Positions 41,823-51,602 of a stretch of DNA of 64,000 bases are shown here, piece by piece. Numbering within the stretch: position 1 is the first letter of the stretch; every line of letters begins with the position of its first letter. This DNA is from an uncultured Acidobacteriota bacterium (GTDB lineage Bacteria > Acidobacteriota > Terriglobia > Terriglobales > Acidobacteriaceae): positions 1 to 64,000 of the forward strand of contig CAIQPK010000002.1 of the NCBI GenBank assembly GCA_903873705.1. Reading direction: 5' to 3'. The position numbers and the translations under genes are program-made. Under the pieces are notes generated by a model. That model was not told the DNA's origin, did no database searches, and saw only the letters and a program-made list of their open reading frames with translations.

Positions 41823-44800
41823 ATGATCATCGCTGCGGTAGCTCGTCTGCTCTCCACTCGCCTCCACCTCTCGCACAGCGCCCGCACGCGGGCGTCACTG
41901 TTGCTCGCCATGGCGACTCTTTGCTTTCCGGCCGCAGCGCAGACGGCTCACGTCAGCAGCGTACAGAGCACAATCTACAGGCAGCCGTCGTCAGCGCTTT
42001 CGGGTGTCGCGGCCGACACAGCCGGAAACATCTACGTTGCCGACGCCACACTCAACCAAGTGCTCCGCCTGACGCCATCGGCAGGAGGCTATACGCAAAC
42101 CGTCGTCGCGACAGCCACCTTTGTGCCGTCGGCCATTGCGGTAGACGCCGGCGGCAACGTCTATATCGCTGATGTCCAGCACAACCAGATTCTGAAGGAA
42201 AAGCTCACCGGCCCCAACACCTACAGCGAGAACGTCTTCACTACCGGCGGCGTTGCCGGCACACTTTCCAACCCTCAAGGCAGCGCTGTCGACGCAACTG
42301 GGAACGTCTACATCGCCGATACCGGCAACAATCGCATCGTGTTGGAGTCGTTTGCCGGCACATACACCGAGAGCGTGCTACCCACCACCACCAGCCTCTC
42401 CGGCCCCACCAGCGTCGCAGCTGACGCCGCCGGGAACATCATCATCGCCGATGCAGGCCATCTCCAGATGTTGCTTGAAGTACCCGTTGGCGACGGCACT
42501 TACAACGAAACCGTCTATTCAACTGGCGGAGCCTATCTGCCAAGTGTCGCGGTGGACGCAACGGGCAACGCCTACTTTGTCGGGCCCAGTCTCCTGTTGA
42601 AGGAGACCTTCGTCTCGACCGGAAACTATGCCACCAGCCTTATCGCTTCTTCAGGCCTTGGCGGTACCCTCCCAGCCATCGCTGCCGACTCTACGGGCAG
42701 CATCTACGTCGCCGATGCAAGTAATGCACGCCTCGTAAAAGAGTCTTCGGCCAGCGCCAGTTTCGGCAGCATTCCCGTCGCTACCTCCACAAACGGGGTC
42801 ACTGTCTTCTTCACCTTCGATAGTGGCGGCACCGCCGTAACGCCCACCGTGCTTACTCAGGGCGTCACCGGCCTCGACTTCGCTGACGCGAATACCGGAA
42901 CCTGCACAACCAACGGCACCGGCTTCAACTACAACCCGGGCGACACCTGCGCCGTCGACGTCGCGTTTACACCGCTGTTCCCCGGCAGTCGTTTCGGCGG
43001 GGTCAGGCTGGTGGATGGCGGCGCCAACAACCTGGCTTCCGCGTTCATCTACGGCACCGGGACAGGCCCCAAGGTCTCGTTTCCCAGTGCGCAGCAGTCT
43101 CACCCCGACACCGATATCAACAGCGCCCAGGGCATCGCCGGCGACGCGGGCGGCAACCTCTTCATCGCCGATACCTTCGACAATCTCATTTATGTTGACA
43201 CGATTGCGAGTGGCTACAACCACGCCACGATCCCCACCGACACCCTCAGTAACCCGTACGGCATTGCACTCGATGGCGCCGGCGTGGTCTACGTTGCCGA
43301 CACCGGCAACAATCGCATCTTCAAACTCGTTCCCTCCGCAGGAACTTATCTTCAGGCAGCGATCGCCACAGGCTCACTCACCAGCCCGCAGGGAATCGCG
43401 GTCGATGGCACAGGCAATCTCTACATCGCGGACACCGGAAGCAATCGCCTGCTGAAAGAAACACTTTCCGCCGGCACTTATTCCGAGACCACCATCGCCA
43501 CCAGCGCACTTGCGAATCCCGCCGGCGTGGCCGTGGACACCGATGGCACGATCTACATCGCCGACACCGCCAATGGCCGCGTCCTTAAGGAAACTCCTTC
43601 CGCCGGCACTTACACAGAAGCCGTAGTCGACAGCAGCCTGGCGCAACCGACCGGCGTAGCCGTGGACGGCACCGGCAATGTCTATGTATCCGACTCCGGC
43701 ACCAGCAAGATCTATCTCGAAGCCCTCTCCGGCAGCAGCTACATTCGCATCACGCTGCGTAACAACACTGCCGGTCCGCAGGCGCTGGCCTTCGCCGGCC
43801 TCGGCGACCTCTTCTACGTCAACGGCACGCTGCGCCGCCTGAATATCACCAGTGCTCCGAGCCTTGGCTTTGACGACAGCGCGGTCAATGCAACCAGCTC
43901 GTCCGCCAGCGTGGTCATCGCCAACACCGGCAACGCCACGCTCAACTTCCCCGCTCCTGCGAGTGGCAATAACCCGAGCGTCGCCGCCAATTTTCTTCTC
44001 GACAGCTCCGGTAGTTCAGCTTGCCCGCTGCTCAGCACGATCTCAGCAAATGGGGCGCTCGCCTCGGGTAGCACTTGCACGCTTTCGCTCAGCTTCTCGC
44101 CCACCGTGGAAGGCAGCATCAGCGGTGCCCTGGTGATCACCGACGACAACCTCAACGCCGCCGGTCCCTCCTATGCCACGCAAAGCATCGCACTCTCCGG
44201 CAATGCCACAGCCGGCAACGCCGCCATCACCTTTACCGTCGCCGACCACACCTACGGCGACGCGGCCTTTACCGTTGCCGCGACTTCGGCTTCAAACGGG
44301 GCAATCACTTACTCCGTGGTCTCAGGTCCGGCTACGGTCTCCGGTGACTCCGTTACCCTCACCGGCACCGGAACCGTCGTTCTACAGGCCAGCCAAGCTG
44401 CCGACAGCAACTACGCGGCCGGTACTCAAAACGCCACCTTCACCGTAACCACTGGCACCGCAGCCATCACCTTTACCGTCGCCGACCACAACTACGGAGA
44501 GATCCCCTTTACTCTGGTCGCCACTTCGGCCTCAAGCGGAGGGTTCACCTACTCTGTTGTATCAGGCCCGGCTACGATCTCGGGTGGACTGCTTACGCTT
44601 ACTGGGACGGGTACGGTCGTGCTGCAAGCCAGCCAGGCCGCAGACAGCAACTATGGAAGCAACACCCAGAACGCCACCTTCAACGTCGCTGCCGGATCAG
44701 CACCCATCACCTTCACCGTAGCCGACCACACCTATGGTGACGCCTTTGCGGTCTCCGCCACCTCGGCTTCCACCGGCGCGTTCACCTACTCCATTATCTC

Positions 44801-45557
44801 CGGTCCGGCCAGCCTCTCCGGCAACACCGTTACGCTTACCGGGACAGGCGCCGTCGTCATGCAGGCAGCCCAGGCAGCCGATGCCAACTATGCCTCCAGC
44901 ACGCAGAATGCGACGTTTGCCTCAGCCGCCGCCACCCCTGTCATCACCTTCTCGGTAGCCGATCACACGTACGGCGACGCCCCCTTCACCGCCGCACTCA
45001 ATATCGCGAAGAACCCGGCGCAGAACGTTGCCGCTCTCAGCATGCTTCCCACTCCTTCGGCACCCTTCCAGCCGATCAGCCCGACCGCACCGGCGGCTTG
45101 GACCATCGCTATCCGTTATCCGGCGGGCAACAGCTTCTCCGCACCATCCAGCCTCGCGACCGATCAGACCGGCAACGTCTGGGTCGCCAACAAGACAGCC
45201 AACAACGTTATCAAGCTCGACACCACGGGTGCCGTCATCTCCGGAACAAACGGCTATGCCGCCGGCCAGGCCGGTCTTGGCCTGCTGGCCATAGATCAGG
45301 CCGGCAGCGCCTGGGCACCCGGCGTTAGCGCCGGCTCGCTACTGAAGATCACAGCCGGCGGCACCGTTTCATCCTTCAGCGGCGGCGGCCTGGACACGAC
45401 CACCTCGCTCGCCATCGACGCCCAGGGCGAAATTTGGGCGGCAGGCAATCTCGGTGTCAGCGCCTTCGCCAACGACGGCACGCCGCTTTCACCCTCCGGT
45501 GCGTTCACCGGTGGAGGTGTGACGGCTCCGCAGAGTATTGCGATTGCCGGCCGCTAG
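41823..45557 (+). CDS. Secreted NHL-repeat / MBG-domain protein, probably chimeric
   Basis: 1244 residues. A signal peptide (LLLAMATLCFPAAAQ) is followed by about twelve NHL-like blades, each with a GVAVDxxGNVYVADxxNNRI pattern, forming beta-propellers to about residue 680. An ASH-like domain follows, and then three and a half MBG-like modules (ITFTVADHTYGD...) of 78-80 residues. After the fourth module's first 20 residues (about 44995) the text changes abruptly to AALNIAKNPAQNVAALSML and a second propeller that stops at PQSIAIAGR, mid-repeat. So the gene looks like a join of two secreted proteins and is also cut at its end. The ATG at 41823 begins the signal peptide. Confidence 0.72.
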   Translation: MIIAAVARLLSTRLHLSHSARTRASLLLAMATLCFPAAAQTAHVSSVQSTIYRQPSSALSGVAADTAGNIYVADATLNQVLRLTPSAGGYTQTVVATATFVPSAIAVDAGGNVYIADVQHNQILKEKLTGPNTYSENVFTTGGVAGTLSNPQGSAVDATGNVYIADTGNNRIVLESFAGTYTESVLPTTTSLSGPTSVAADAAGNIIIADAGHLQMLLEVPVGDGTYNETVYSTGGAYLPSVAVDATGNAYFVGPSLLLKETFVSTGNYATSLIASSGLGGTLPAIAADSTGSIYVADASNARLVKESSASASFGSIPVATSTNGVTVFFTFDSGGTAVTPTVLTQGVTGLDFADANTGTCTTNGTGFNYNPGDTCAVDVAFTPLFPGSRFGGVRLVDGGANNLASAFIYGTGTGPKVSFPSAQQSHPDTDINSAQGIAGDAGGNLFIADTFDNLIYVDTIASGYNHATIPTDTLSNPYGIALDGAGVVYVADTGNNRIFKLVPSAGTYLQAAIATGSLTSPQGIAVDGTGNLYIADTGSNRLLKETLSAGTYSETTIATSALANPAGVAVDTDGTIYIADTANGRVLKETPSAGTYTEAVVDSSLAQPTGVAVDGTGNVYVSDSGTSKIYLEALSGSSYIRITLRNNTAGPQALAFAGLGDLFYVNGTLRRLNITSAPSLGFDDSAVNATSSSASVVIANTGNATLNFPAPASGNNPSVAANFLLDSSGSSACPLLSTISANGALASGSTCTLSLSFSPTVEGSISGALVITDDNLNAAGPSYATQSIALSGNATAGNAAITFTVADHTYGDAAFTVAATSASNGAITYSVVSGPATVSGDSVTLTGTGTVVLQASQAADSNYAAGTQNATFTVTTGTAAITFTVADHNYGEIPFTLVATSASSGGFTYSVVSGPATISGGLLTLTGTGTVVLQASQAADSNYGSNTQNATFNVAAGSAPITFTVADHTYGDAFAVSATSASTGAFTYSIISGPASLSGNTVTLTGTGAVVMQAAQAADANYASSTQNATFASAAATPVITFSVADHTYGDAPFTAALNIAKNPAQNVAALSMLPTPSAPFQPISPTAPAAWTIAIRYPAGNSFSAPSSLATDQTGNVWVANKTANNVIKLDTTGAVISGTNGYAAGQAGLGLLAIDQAGSAWAPGVSAGSLLKITAGGTVSSFSGGGLDTTTSLAIDAQGEIWAAGNLGVSAFANDGTPLSPSGAFTGGGVTAPQSIAIAGR
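44221..45003 (+). repeat. Direct repeats of about 240 bp encoding MBG modules
   Basis: Units start at about 44221, 44461, 44701 and 44935 with 234-240 bp spacing; each begins with a near-identical ATCACCTTTACCGTCGCCGA. The fourth copy breaks off after some 65 bp. Such long near-identical repeats invite slippage, recombination and assembly collapse. Confidence 0.8.
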
Positions 45558-47769
45558 CGCTGAAGCCGTCACTCCACTCATCCGGCGGGCCCTGGTACAC
45601 CACCAGGCCGGCCGGATCGGTGCGGCTGCACAGATCTACGACGAGATTCTCCTCATCGAGCCTGCCCACGCGCAGGCCCTTCACTACGCGGGCCTTGCCG
45701 CTCATCAGCAGGAAGACACCGGGCGCGCCATTCTACTGATGCAGCGTTCGCTGGAAAGCGAACCGGATAACGCGACGTTTCACCTCAACCTTGGCCAGGT
45801 CTTTCAAACCAGCGGCGATTTCCCCAGCGCCTCGGAACACTATCGCAAGGCCATCGCTTCCGACCCTTCTATCGTCGCTGCCCATCAATTTCTAGGCAAT
45901 GTTCTTTTAGAGCTCGGCTATCTCGACGAGGCCGCCAGCGCCTATGCCTCCGCGTTGAAACTCGCACCCGACTCTCCTGAGATCATCAACAGCCTCGGAA
46001 CACTCCTGCGCCAGGCTGGACGCACAGCGCAGGCCTGCACATTCTTCCAGAAAGCGCTCGCCCTCAATCCTCTCTACGCTGAAGCTCACAATAACCTCGG
46101 CCTCGCACAGCTTGATCTCGGCGATCTTGACCAGGCAGTTGCAAGCTGCCGGATGGCGCTCGACTGCAATCCCGACCTGGCTGAAGCTCACTGCAATCTC
46201 GGTAACATGCTCCGCCTGCAAGGCGACATCACCACGGCCATCTCCAGCTGCCGCACGGCCATCGCTCTTCAGCCCGGGCTGATTGACGCTCACCTCAATC
46301 TCGGCAACGCGCTCCGCACCCAGGGTCTGCTCCGCGAGGCCGTGGACAGCTACAAGCGAGCCATCAGGTTCCAGCCCACGCATACCGGGGCGCTCAACAA
46401 TCTCGCCGAAACCCTCAAGGACCAGGGAAACATTCGCTGCGCTGTCGCAGCTTTCGAGCAGGCTCTTGCGCTGGAGCCGCACTCGGCAGCCATCCGGAGC
46501 AATCTTCTCTACCTCCATGCCTTCACTCGCGATATCACGCACGCGGAAGAGCGGGCCCTCGCTCAGCAATGGGAACGTAACGCACTGTCGGACGCGGAAC
46601 GCAGAGCAGCCCGAGAGCGCGCGTCGGTTGCCGCCGGGGCCTTTTCCGCACAGCCCCGCAGCGGCCGCCGACTCCGCCTCGGCATCGTCTCCGCCGAGCT
46701 TGGCTCCCACGCGGTTGCTGAGTTCCTCGAACCCGTCCTTGAGCAACTTGACCGCTCGCGCTTCCACCTCACGCTCTTCCCTACCACCACACGCTCCTGT
46801 GCCCGTGCAGACCACTTCCGCGCCCTGGCAGATGCGTTCATCCCGCTCCTGGGCTCCACCGACGAACAAGCCGCCGACTTCATCCGCACGCAGCAGATCG
46901 ACGTCCTGATCGATACGAGCGGTCACACCTTTGGTAACCGTCTCGGCATCTTCGCCCGACGCGCCGCCCCCGTACAGTGCAGCTACATCGGCTACTGGAG
47001 CACCACTGGCCTTACGGAAATGGACTGGTTCTTCGGCGACCCCTACTGCGGCCCCGCGATCGACATCCACTTCACCGAAGGCATCTGGCGTCTGCCTCGC
47101 ATAGCGGTCGCTTATCGCGGTGACGTCTCGCTCCCCAAACCCCAATGGAAGCCCGACCACTCAGGCACCATCTGGCTCGGCTCATTCAACAAGTTCGGCA
47201 AAATCCGCGAGCAGACCATTCACCTCTGGGCACAATGCTTACACGCATTACCTGAAGCAAAACTCCTGCTGGAAGACGCGGCGGTCTGCGAAGGAGAGAC
47301 TCACGAACGCATCCACACGCTGCTCGCCGCCGAGGGCATCGGCCGGGACCGCGTCGAGTTCATCCCCTACATCCGCGGTCACGAGCGCCACATGCAGCTC
47401 TACGATCGACTCGACATTGCGCTCGATACCATCCCCTTCAACAGCGGCACCACCGCCTTTGACGCACTCTGGATGGGGGTTCCTCTCGTCGCTCTCGCCG
47501 GCGAAGGCATCGGCGCGCAGATGGGTACCTCGTTACTGCGCGAGTTCGGGCACCCGGAATGGATCGCGCAAACCGAATCCGAATACGCCGCGATCGTCTG
47601 CAGTCTGGCTCGCAATGTTGAGCATCGCAGCGCACTCCGCAACACCCAACGCGCACGTATGTCCGCCAGCCCGCTTTGCGATGCCGTCGCCATGGCCCGC
47701 GCACTCGAATACGCCTTTGAAGCCATGTACGACCGCTGGCTCAAAGGCGAGCCTGCCCCCAACACTTAA
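45538..47769 (+). CDS. TPR / O-GlcNAc transferase-like glycosyltransferase (GT41)
   Basis: 743 residues. About nine to ten TPR repeats (residues 10-335, such as AHNNLGLAQLDLGDLDQAVASC) are followed by a GT41 catalytic region (RLRLGIVSAELGSHAVAEFL, then VLIDTSGHTFGNRLGIFARR, GSFNKFGKIRE, ALDTIPFNSGTTAFDALWMG). Relatives attach sugars such as GlcNAc to Ser/Thr of proteins. The only start is a TTG within the end of the NHL gene, without a proper ribosome site, so the native N-terminus may be lost. The stop overlaps the motB stop on the other strand (shared TTAA). Proximity to fliC suggests flagellin as a substrate; this is inference. Confidence 0.82.
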   Translation: MRLPAASAEAVTPLIRRALVHHQAGRIGAAAQIYDEILLIEPAHAQALHYAGLAAHQQEDTGRAILLMQRSLESEPDNATFHLNLGQVFQTSGDFPSASEHYRKAIASDPSIVAAHQFLGNVLLELGYLDEAASAYASALKLAPDSPEIINSLGTLLRQAGRTAQACTFFQKALALNPLYAEAHNNLGLAQLDLGDLDQAVASCRMALDCNPDLAEAHCNLGNMLRLQGDITTAISSCRTAIALQPGLIDAHLNLGNALRTQGLLREAVDSYKRAIRFQPTHTGALNNLAETLKDQGNIRCAVAAFEQALALEPHSAAIRSNLLYLHAFTRDITHAEERALAQQWERNALSDAERRAARERASVAAGAFSAQPRSGRRLRLGIVSAELGSHAVAEFLEPVLEQLDRSRFHLTLFPTTTRSCARADHFRALADAFIPLLGSTDEQAADFIRTQQIDVLIDTSGHTFGNRLGIFARRAAPVQCSYIGYWSTTGLTEMDWFFGDPYCGPAIDIHFTEGIWRLPRIAVAYRGDVSLPKPQWKPDHSGTIWLGSFNKFGKIREQTIHLWAQCLHALPEAKLLLEDAAVCEGETHERIHTLLAAEGIGRDRVEFIPYIRGHERHMQLYDRLDIALDTIPFNSGTTAFDALWMGVPLVALAGEGIGAQMGTSLLREFGHPEWIAQTESEYAAIVCSLARNVEHRSALRNTQRARMSASPLCDAVAMARALEYAFEAMYDRWLKGEPAPNT

Positions 47770-48521
47770 GGCGCAACCGCTCCGGCCTTGTTGTCCACCG
47801 CAACAATCACAATATCCACGCGCCGGTTAGCACGGCGGCCTTCCGGCGTCTCGTTACTCCCGGCTGGGTGATATTCGCCGTACCCAGCAATCGACATACG
47901 CTTCGGATCGAAGTTTGAATCGTTCATGAGCATCATCGCCACGGTCGTCGCGCGCGCCGTCGACAACTCCCAGTTCGACGCAAACGCAGCATTGTGAATC
48001 GGCACATTGTCCGAATGCCCTTCGATACGCATGTCGAGCCCGTACTGCATCAGTACTCCGGCTATCCGCTTAATCGTATCCGTTGCCCCGGGCAGCAGAT
48101 TCGCCTGACCGCTGTCGAAGAAGCCCAGTTCGTGCAGGCTGATCACAAAACCTTCCGGCGTCATCTTCAGCACCACTTCCTGCCGCTCGATCTCCTTACC
48201 CAGTGCCTTGGTCAGCTTCCGCTGCAGTTCAACAGTATCGATCCCCGACCGGTCGGCCGGTGCAACCGGCGTCTCGATCGCCTCCGCCTTCACCGCGCCA
48301 AGTTGTGACCCGTGAGCATCGGTGCTGCTGCCGGTGAAAGCACCCATCTCACTGAAGCCGTTCTTCACCGCATGCGACACCTGACGGATAGCCTGCTTGT
48401 CATGATGCGATGAGGCGAAGAGCACCACGAACAACGCGAACAGTAATGTCATGAAGTCGGCATACGAGACCAGCCAGCGCTCGTGATGAACGTGGCCCTC
48501 AGGCTTCCGCTGCCGACTCAT
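47766..48521 (-). CDS. motB: Flagellar motor stator protein MotB
   Basis: 251 residues. One membrane helix right after the N-terminus carries the proton-binding Asp 22 (WLVSYADFMTLLFALFVVLF). The C-terminal OmpA/MotB domain binds peptidoglycan (DMRIEGHSDNVPIHNAAFAS, then STARATTVAMML, MSIAGYGEYHP and NRRVDIVI). With MotA it forms the ion channel that drives rotation. The start overlaps the motA stop by four bases, so the two are coupled. It is the last gene of the flagellar cluster in this direction. Confidence 0.94.
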   Translation of the reverse strand: MSRQRKPEGHVHHERWLVSYADFMTLLFALFVVLFASSHHDKQAIRQVSHAVKNGFSEMGAFTGSSTDAHGSQLGAVKAEAIETPVAPADRSGIDTVELQRKLTKALGKEIERQEVVLKMTPEGFVISLHELGFFDSGQANLLPGATDTIKRIAGVLMQYGLDMRIEGHSDNVPIHNAAFASNWELSTARATTVAMMLMNDSNFDPKRMSIAGYGEYHPAGSNETPEGRRANRRVDIVIVAVDNKAGAVAP

Positions 48522-49294
48522 TTGCCCGCCAGCGTCACGGGTTTTCGCGCTGGTCCTTCGACGTACACGGCCAGCTTGGCTTCCAGCACGCGTGGGCTGG
48601 TGCGTTCTACGATGGCCAGAACGCCTTCGAGCATCAACTCACGCAAGACCTGGCGCCGGTGCATCAAAATCCTTATGCGTCCCGCACAAGGAAAGAACAG
48701 CAGGTTCGCCGCGCCTACGCCGTAGATCGTTGCCACGAATGCGACCGCAATGCCCCGTCCCACTTCGTTGATGTTGTCTAACCTCTGCATGACCTGGATC
48801 AGGCCTATTACAGCTCCGAGAATCCCTATCGTCGGCGCATACCCGCCGGCCGCTTCAAATACCTTCGGCAGCAGATCTTCCTGGTCTGCTTCGGTCTGCA
48901 TCACCATCTCCATCGTGTCGCGGAGGTCGTTGGCGCGTGACCCATCGACCGCCAGCATCAGTCCCTTCCGCAGGAATGGGTTTCTCACCATCTCCAGTTC
49001 AGAATCAAGCGACAACAAGCCATTACGCCGCGCCTGCATGGCGTAGCGCGAGAGATCTTCGATCAGCGCAGCCGCCGGGTCGCTGCTACCCATGAACACC
49101 GGCTGCAACTGCGCAACTGCCCTTTTCATAACCGCAAACGGGAACTGCACGACCACCGCTCCCAGTGTTCCACCAAAGACAATCAGCGCGGCCGTCGGCT
49201 GGAGCAGCTGTCCAACTTTGCAGCCATCCAGGTGCAGCCCAACCCCGATTCCGGCCAGCGCTACAACCACCCCGATTGTTGCGCTTCTGTCCAT
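48518..49294 (-). CDS. motA: Flagellar motor stator protein MotA
   Basis: 258 residues, four helices. The first helix (ATIGVVVALAGIGVGLHLDG) and GGTLGAVVVQFPFAV are typical, as is the cytoplasmic loop carrying charged residues that touch FliG, and the two C-terminal helices (GYAPTIGILGAVIGLIQVMQ, GRGIAVAFVATIYGVGAANL). ATG 49294 follows GAGGT; the longer frame would use TTG. The gap of 86 bases to fliS has no clear promoter. Confidence 0.93.
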   Translation of the reverse strand: MDRSATIGVVVALAGIGVGLHLDGCKVGQLLQPTAALIVFGGTLGAVVVQFPFAVMKRAVAQLQPVFMGSSDPAAALIEDLSRYAMQARRNGLLSLDSELEMVRNPFLRKGLMLAVDGSRANDLRDTMEMVMQTEADQEDLLPKVFEAAGGYAPTIGILGAVIGLIQVMQRLDNINEVGRGIAVAFVATIYGVGAANLLFFPCAGRIRILMHRRQVLRELMLEGVLAIVERTSPRVLEAKLAVYVEGPARKPVTLAGK

Positions 49295-49380
49295 CCCGAA
49301 CCTCAATCACTGCTAACTACATCATCGGCTGCAGCAGATCACCGAGAGATAGAGCAGCGATTTTGTACAGTGGCAGCCAC

Positions 49381-49836
49381 TCAAGCATCACGCGAGAAAG
49401 CACCGTTTCGCCGTTGCGGCACCATCAGCATCACGCCAGCGGAAGCACCTCCGGCCGCGGGCTCGCCACCGGCATCACGCTGTTGCCACGCGCTTCGCAC
49501 CTGGAGGATCAACCCGATCTGCGCTTCCAATATCTCGGCGGACTTCATCGTCGAAGCGTCGAGCAGCTTCATGCGCAACCACGCATAAAAGCTCGTCAAG
49601 TTCTGCGCCAGTTCGCCGCCATGCTCGACGTCTACCCAGCTCTCCAGCTGGCCAATCACCAGGAAGGCGTGGTTCAACTCAGCGCAGCGCTTCTCAATCT
49701 CATTCGACCGTAGCGCCGCTGCAGCCCGCCTCAGGTTTCCTGAGAGTGTGTCATACAACGCGATTACGAGTCCGATCTCACTCGCGCCCTCAACAGCCGA
49801 CCGGCGATAAGAGAGTTGCATCTCATTCGCTTTCAT
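49381..49836 (-). CDS. fliS: Flagellar export chaperone FliS
   Basis: 151 residues. FliS holds flagellin monomers in the cytosol before export. The helical family features are seen: MQLSYRRSAVEGASEIGLVI, ALYDTLSGNLRRAAAALRSN and CAELNHAFLVIGQLESWVDV, then a shorter helix and a 25-residue Ala/Gly-rich tail that is longer than usual. The start overlaps the fliD stop (TGATG). Confidence 0.9.
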   Translation of the reverse strand: MKANEMQLSYRRSAVEGASEIGLVIALYDTLSGNLRRAAAALRSNEIEKRCAELNHAFLVIGQLESWVDVEHGGELAQNLTSFYAWLRMKLLDASTMKSAEILEAQIGLILQVRSAWQQRDAGGEPAAGGASAGVMLMVPQRRNGAFSRDA

Positions 49837-51521
49837 CAGCCACCACTCTTGGTGTTGTTGCCCAACTCGGCCTGTATCTGCGCCATCTGCGTAGGCAGCT
49901 GCTGGAGTGCAATCTCCGCCTTGCTGTACATGGCCGTAAGCAGGGTCTGTTGATTGGCAATGTAGATCGATTCAAAGTCCGCAACGTGCTGCGCCAGGTC
50001 CGCATTCGTCTTGCTGATGCTGTTCAGATCGACCGTGAAGGCGCCGTTGCCCGGATTCGTAAACACGCTCAGCTGATTGTTCATTGAGGCCGCAAATCCG
50101 TTGAGCGAAGCACCCTGAAAAAAGTTTTGCACGTCGGAGGCATTGTTTGCGAGAGCGTTTGCAAGCGTCGTGTTGTCCACCGCCAACACGCCATCATTGC
50201 TTGCAGAAATTCCCAGTGCACTCAATGTTGAGACAGTCGTGGTTCCTGATGCCGGCGTGCTCACATAGTTGAGTACCTGCAGCATCACCGCCTGCAGGGA
50301 ACGCACCGTGGGATCCGATCCCAACACGCCCTGCGAGCCCGCCGTAGCGCCGAACTGGGCATTCACCAGCCCGAGCGCAGTGTTGTAATCCGTTACGAAC
50401 TTACTGATTGCCGCCGAGACCTGCGTGCTGTCGGAAGCGATGGTGAGGTTCGCCGGCGTCGCAGCCAGCGTCGTACCCTGAAGATTCAGCGTTACTCCCG
50501 CAATCGCGCCGGTCACCTTGTTGCTCGCGCTGCTGATCGGTACACCATCCACCGTCAATACGGCATTCGCACCATGCGCCGCGAGTGTATAGCCGAACCC
50601 CGGCTCGCTGATGGTGAACGGTGTCGTCCCATCGCTGCTGACGACGTTCAGGTGGGAGCCACTGGAATCAGTTACCACACTGGCCGTCACACCCAGACGC
50701 TGTGTGTTGATATCGTCCGCCACCTGGCTAAACGTTTCGCCATCGGTGACGGCAATTGTCGTCGTCGTCGGACTCCCTGCGGCTCCGATGGTCAGCGTGA
50801 AGCTGTCCGCACCCAATGGCGTTGTTGGACTCGGGACGGGGGGTGAATTCCATGTGGTGGTCGTTGTTGGCCCGGAGGTAATTGAAAAGTCTCCCGCGCT
50901 ACCCGACGCATTACTGATAATGGCCAGCCGCGAACCCGATGCGTCGTTGATGACTGAAGCCGTTACACCGAGGTTCTTACCCGTGATCGTGGATGCAAGA
51001 TCATTCAGCGAGTTCACGCCTGCGCCAGTGGTGATCGTGGCCGAACCTGTGCTGGTGGTGAGGGTAAAAGTCGAATCCGGCAGCGCCGCCGTCGCACTTG
51101 CAGACAGGTCGGAGTACCACGACCCCGTACTCGCGAGGCTGGTCACGCCGACCGTGTGATTTCCCGTAACCGTTCCTGTAGCGGCCGTCGCGAGCACCGC
51201 ACTGGAGTTCGACGATGTCACGGTGCGTGCGGAAAGCGGTCCGCTCAACGTGTTCAGCGTCGTCATATCCGTCGTCAACGCCTTAGTTGCTGTCTGTATC
51301 GCGGAGAGTGCGCTTGTCTGACTGCTCAGCGTGGTCTGCTCTACCTGCCAGATCCGTTCCGAAGCTCGATCCGCGTAGATGGCCGCGTTAACCGCAGCAG
51401 TGACATCGATGCCCGGCGTGGAGGCCCCCACGCTCGATGCCAGGATGGAGCTCACATTGACAGACGGCGTCGTTGTCGCCGTCGACGAGAGCAGCGAATT
51501 AACCGCAGATACCGAACTCAT
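49836..51521 (-). CDS. fliD: Flagellar filament cap protein FliD
   Basis: 561 residues. FliD caps the growing filament and helps flagellin fold. The N-terminus has the coil-forming ASERIWQVEQTTLSSQTSAL region, the middle contains two Flagellin_IN-like repeats (NSLNDLASTITGKNLGVTAS and ETFSQVADDINTQRLGVTAS), and the C-terminus returns to a coiled segment with AEIALQQLPTQMAQIQAELG. The Ser/Thr-rich centre is poorly conserved. It sits between fliS and fliC, as expected. Confidence 0.93.
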   Translation of the reverse strand: MSSVSAVNSLLSSTATTTPSVNVSSILASSVGASTPGIDVTAAVNAAIYADRASERIWQVEQTTLSSQTSALSAIQTATKALTTDMTTLNTLSGPLSARTVTSSNSSAVLATAATGTVTGNHTVGVTSLASTGSWYSDLSASATAALPDSTFTLTTSTGSATITTGAGVNSLNDLASTITGKNLGVTASVINDASGSRLAIISNASGSAGDFSITSGPTTTTTWNSPPVPSPTTPLGADSFTLTIGAAGSPTTTTIAVTDGETFSQVADDINTQRLGVTASVVTDSSGSHLNVVSSDGTTPFTISEPGFGYTLAAHGANAVLTVDGVPISSASNKVTGAIAGVTLNLQGTTLAATPANLTIASDSTQVSAAISKFVTDYNTALGLVNAQFGATAGSQGVLGSDPTVRSLQAVMLQVLNYVSTPASGTTTVSTLSALGISASNDGVLAVDNTTLANALANNASDVQNFFQGASLNGFAASMNNQLSVFTNPGNGAFTVDLNSISKTNADLAQHVADFESIYIANQQTLLTAMYSKAEIALQQLPTQMAQIQAELGNNTKSGG

Positions 51522-51556
51522 AAGTTATTCCAGATCGTGCTGCGCTAAGACGAAGT

Positions 51557-51584
51557 GGAGGCGGAGCCATTCAGCTCCGCCCCC
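51557..51584 (-). terminator. Terminator of fliC
   Basis: GGCGGAGC (51560-51567) pairs with GCTCCGCC (51574-51581) around a short loop, beginning about 20 bases after the fliC stop on the minus strand; the tail reads ACTTCGTCTT, with few T. It would let flagellin be expressed above fliD. Confidence 0.6.
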
Positions 51585-51602
51585 GTGCTTACGTCAACGT
51601 GT

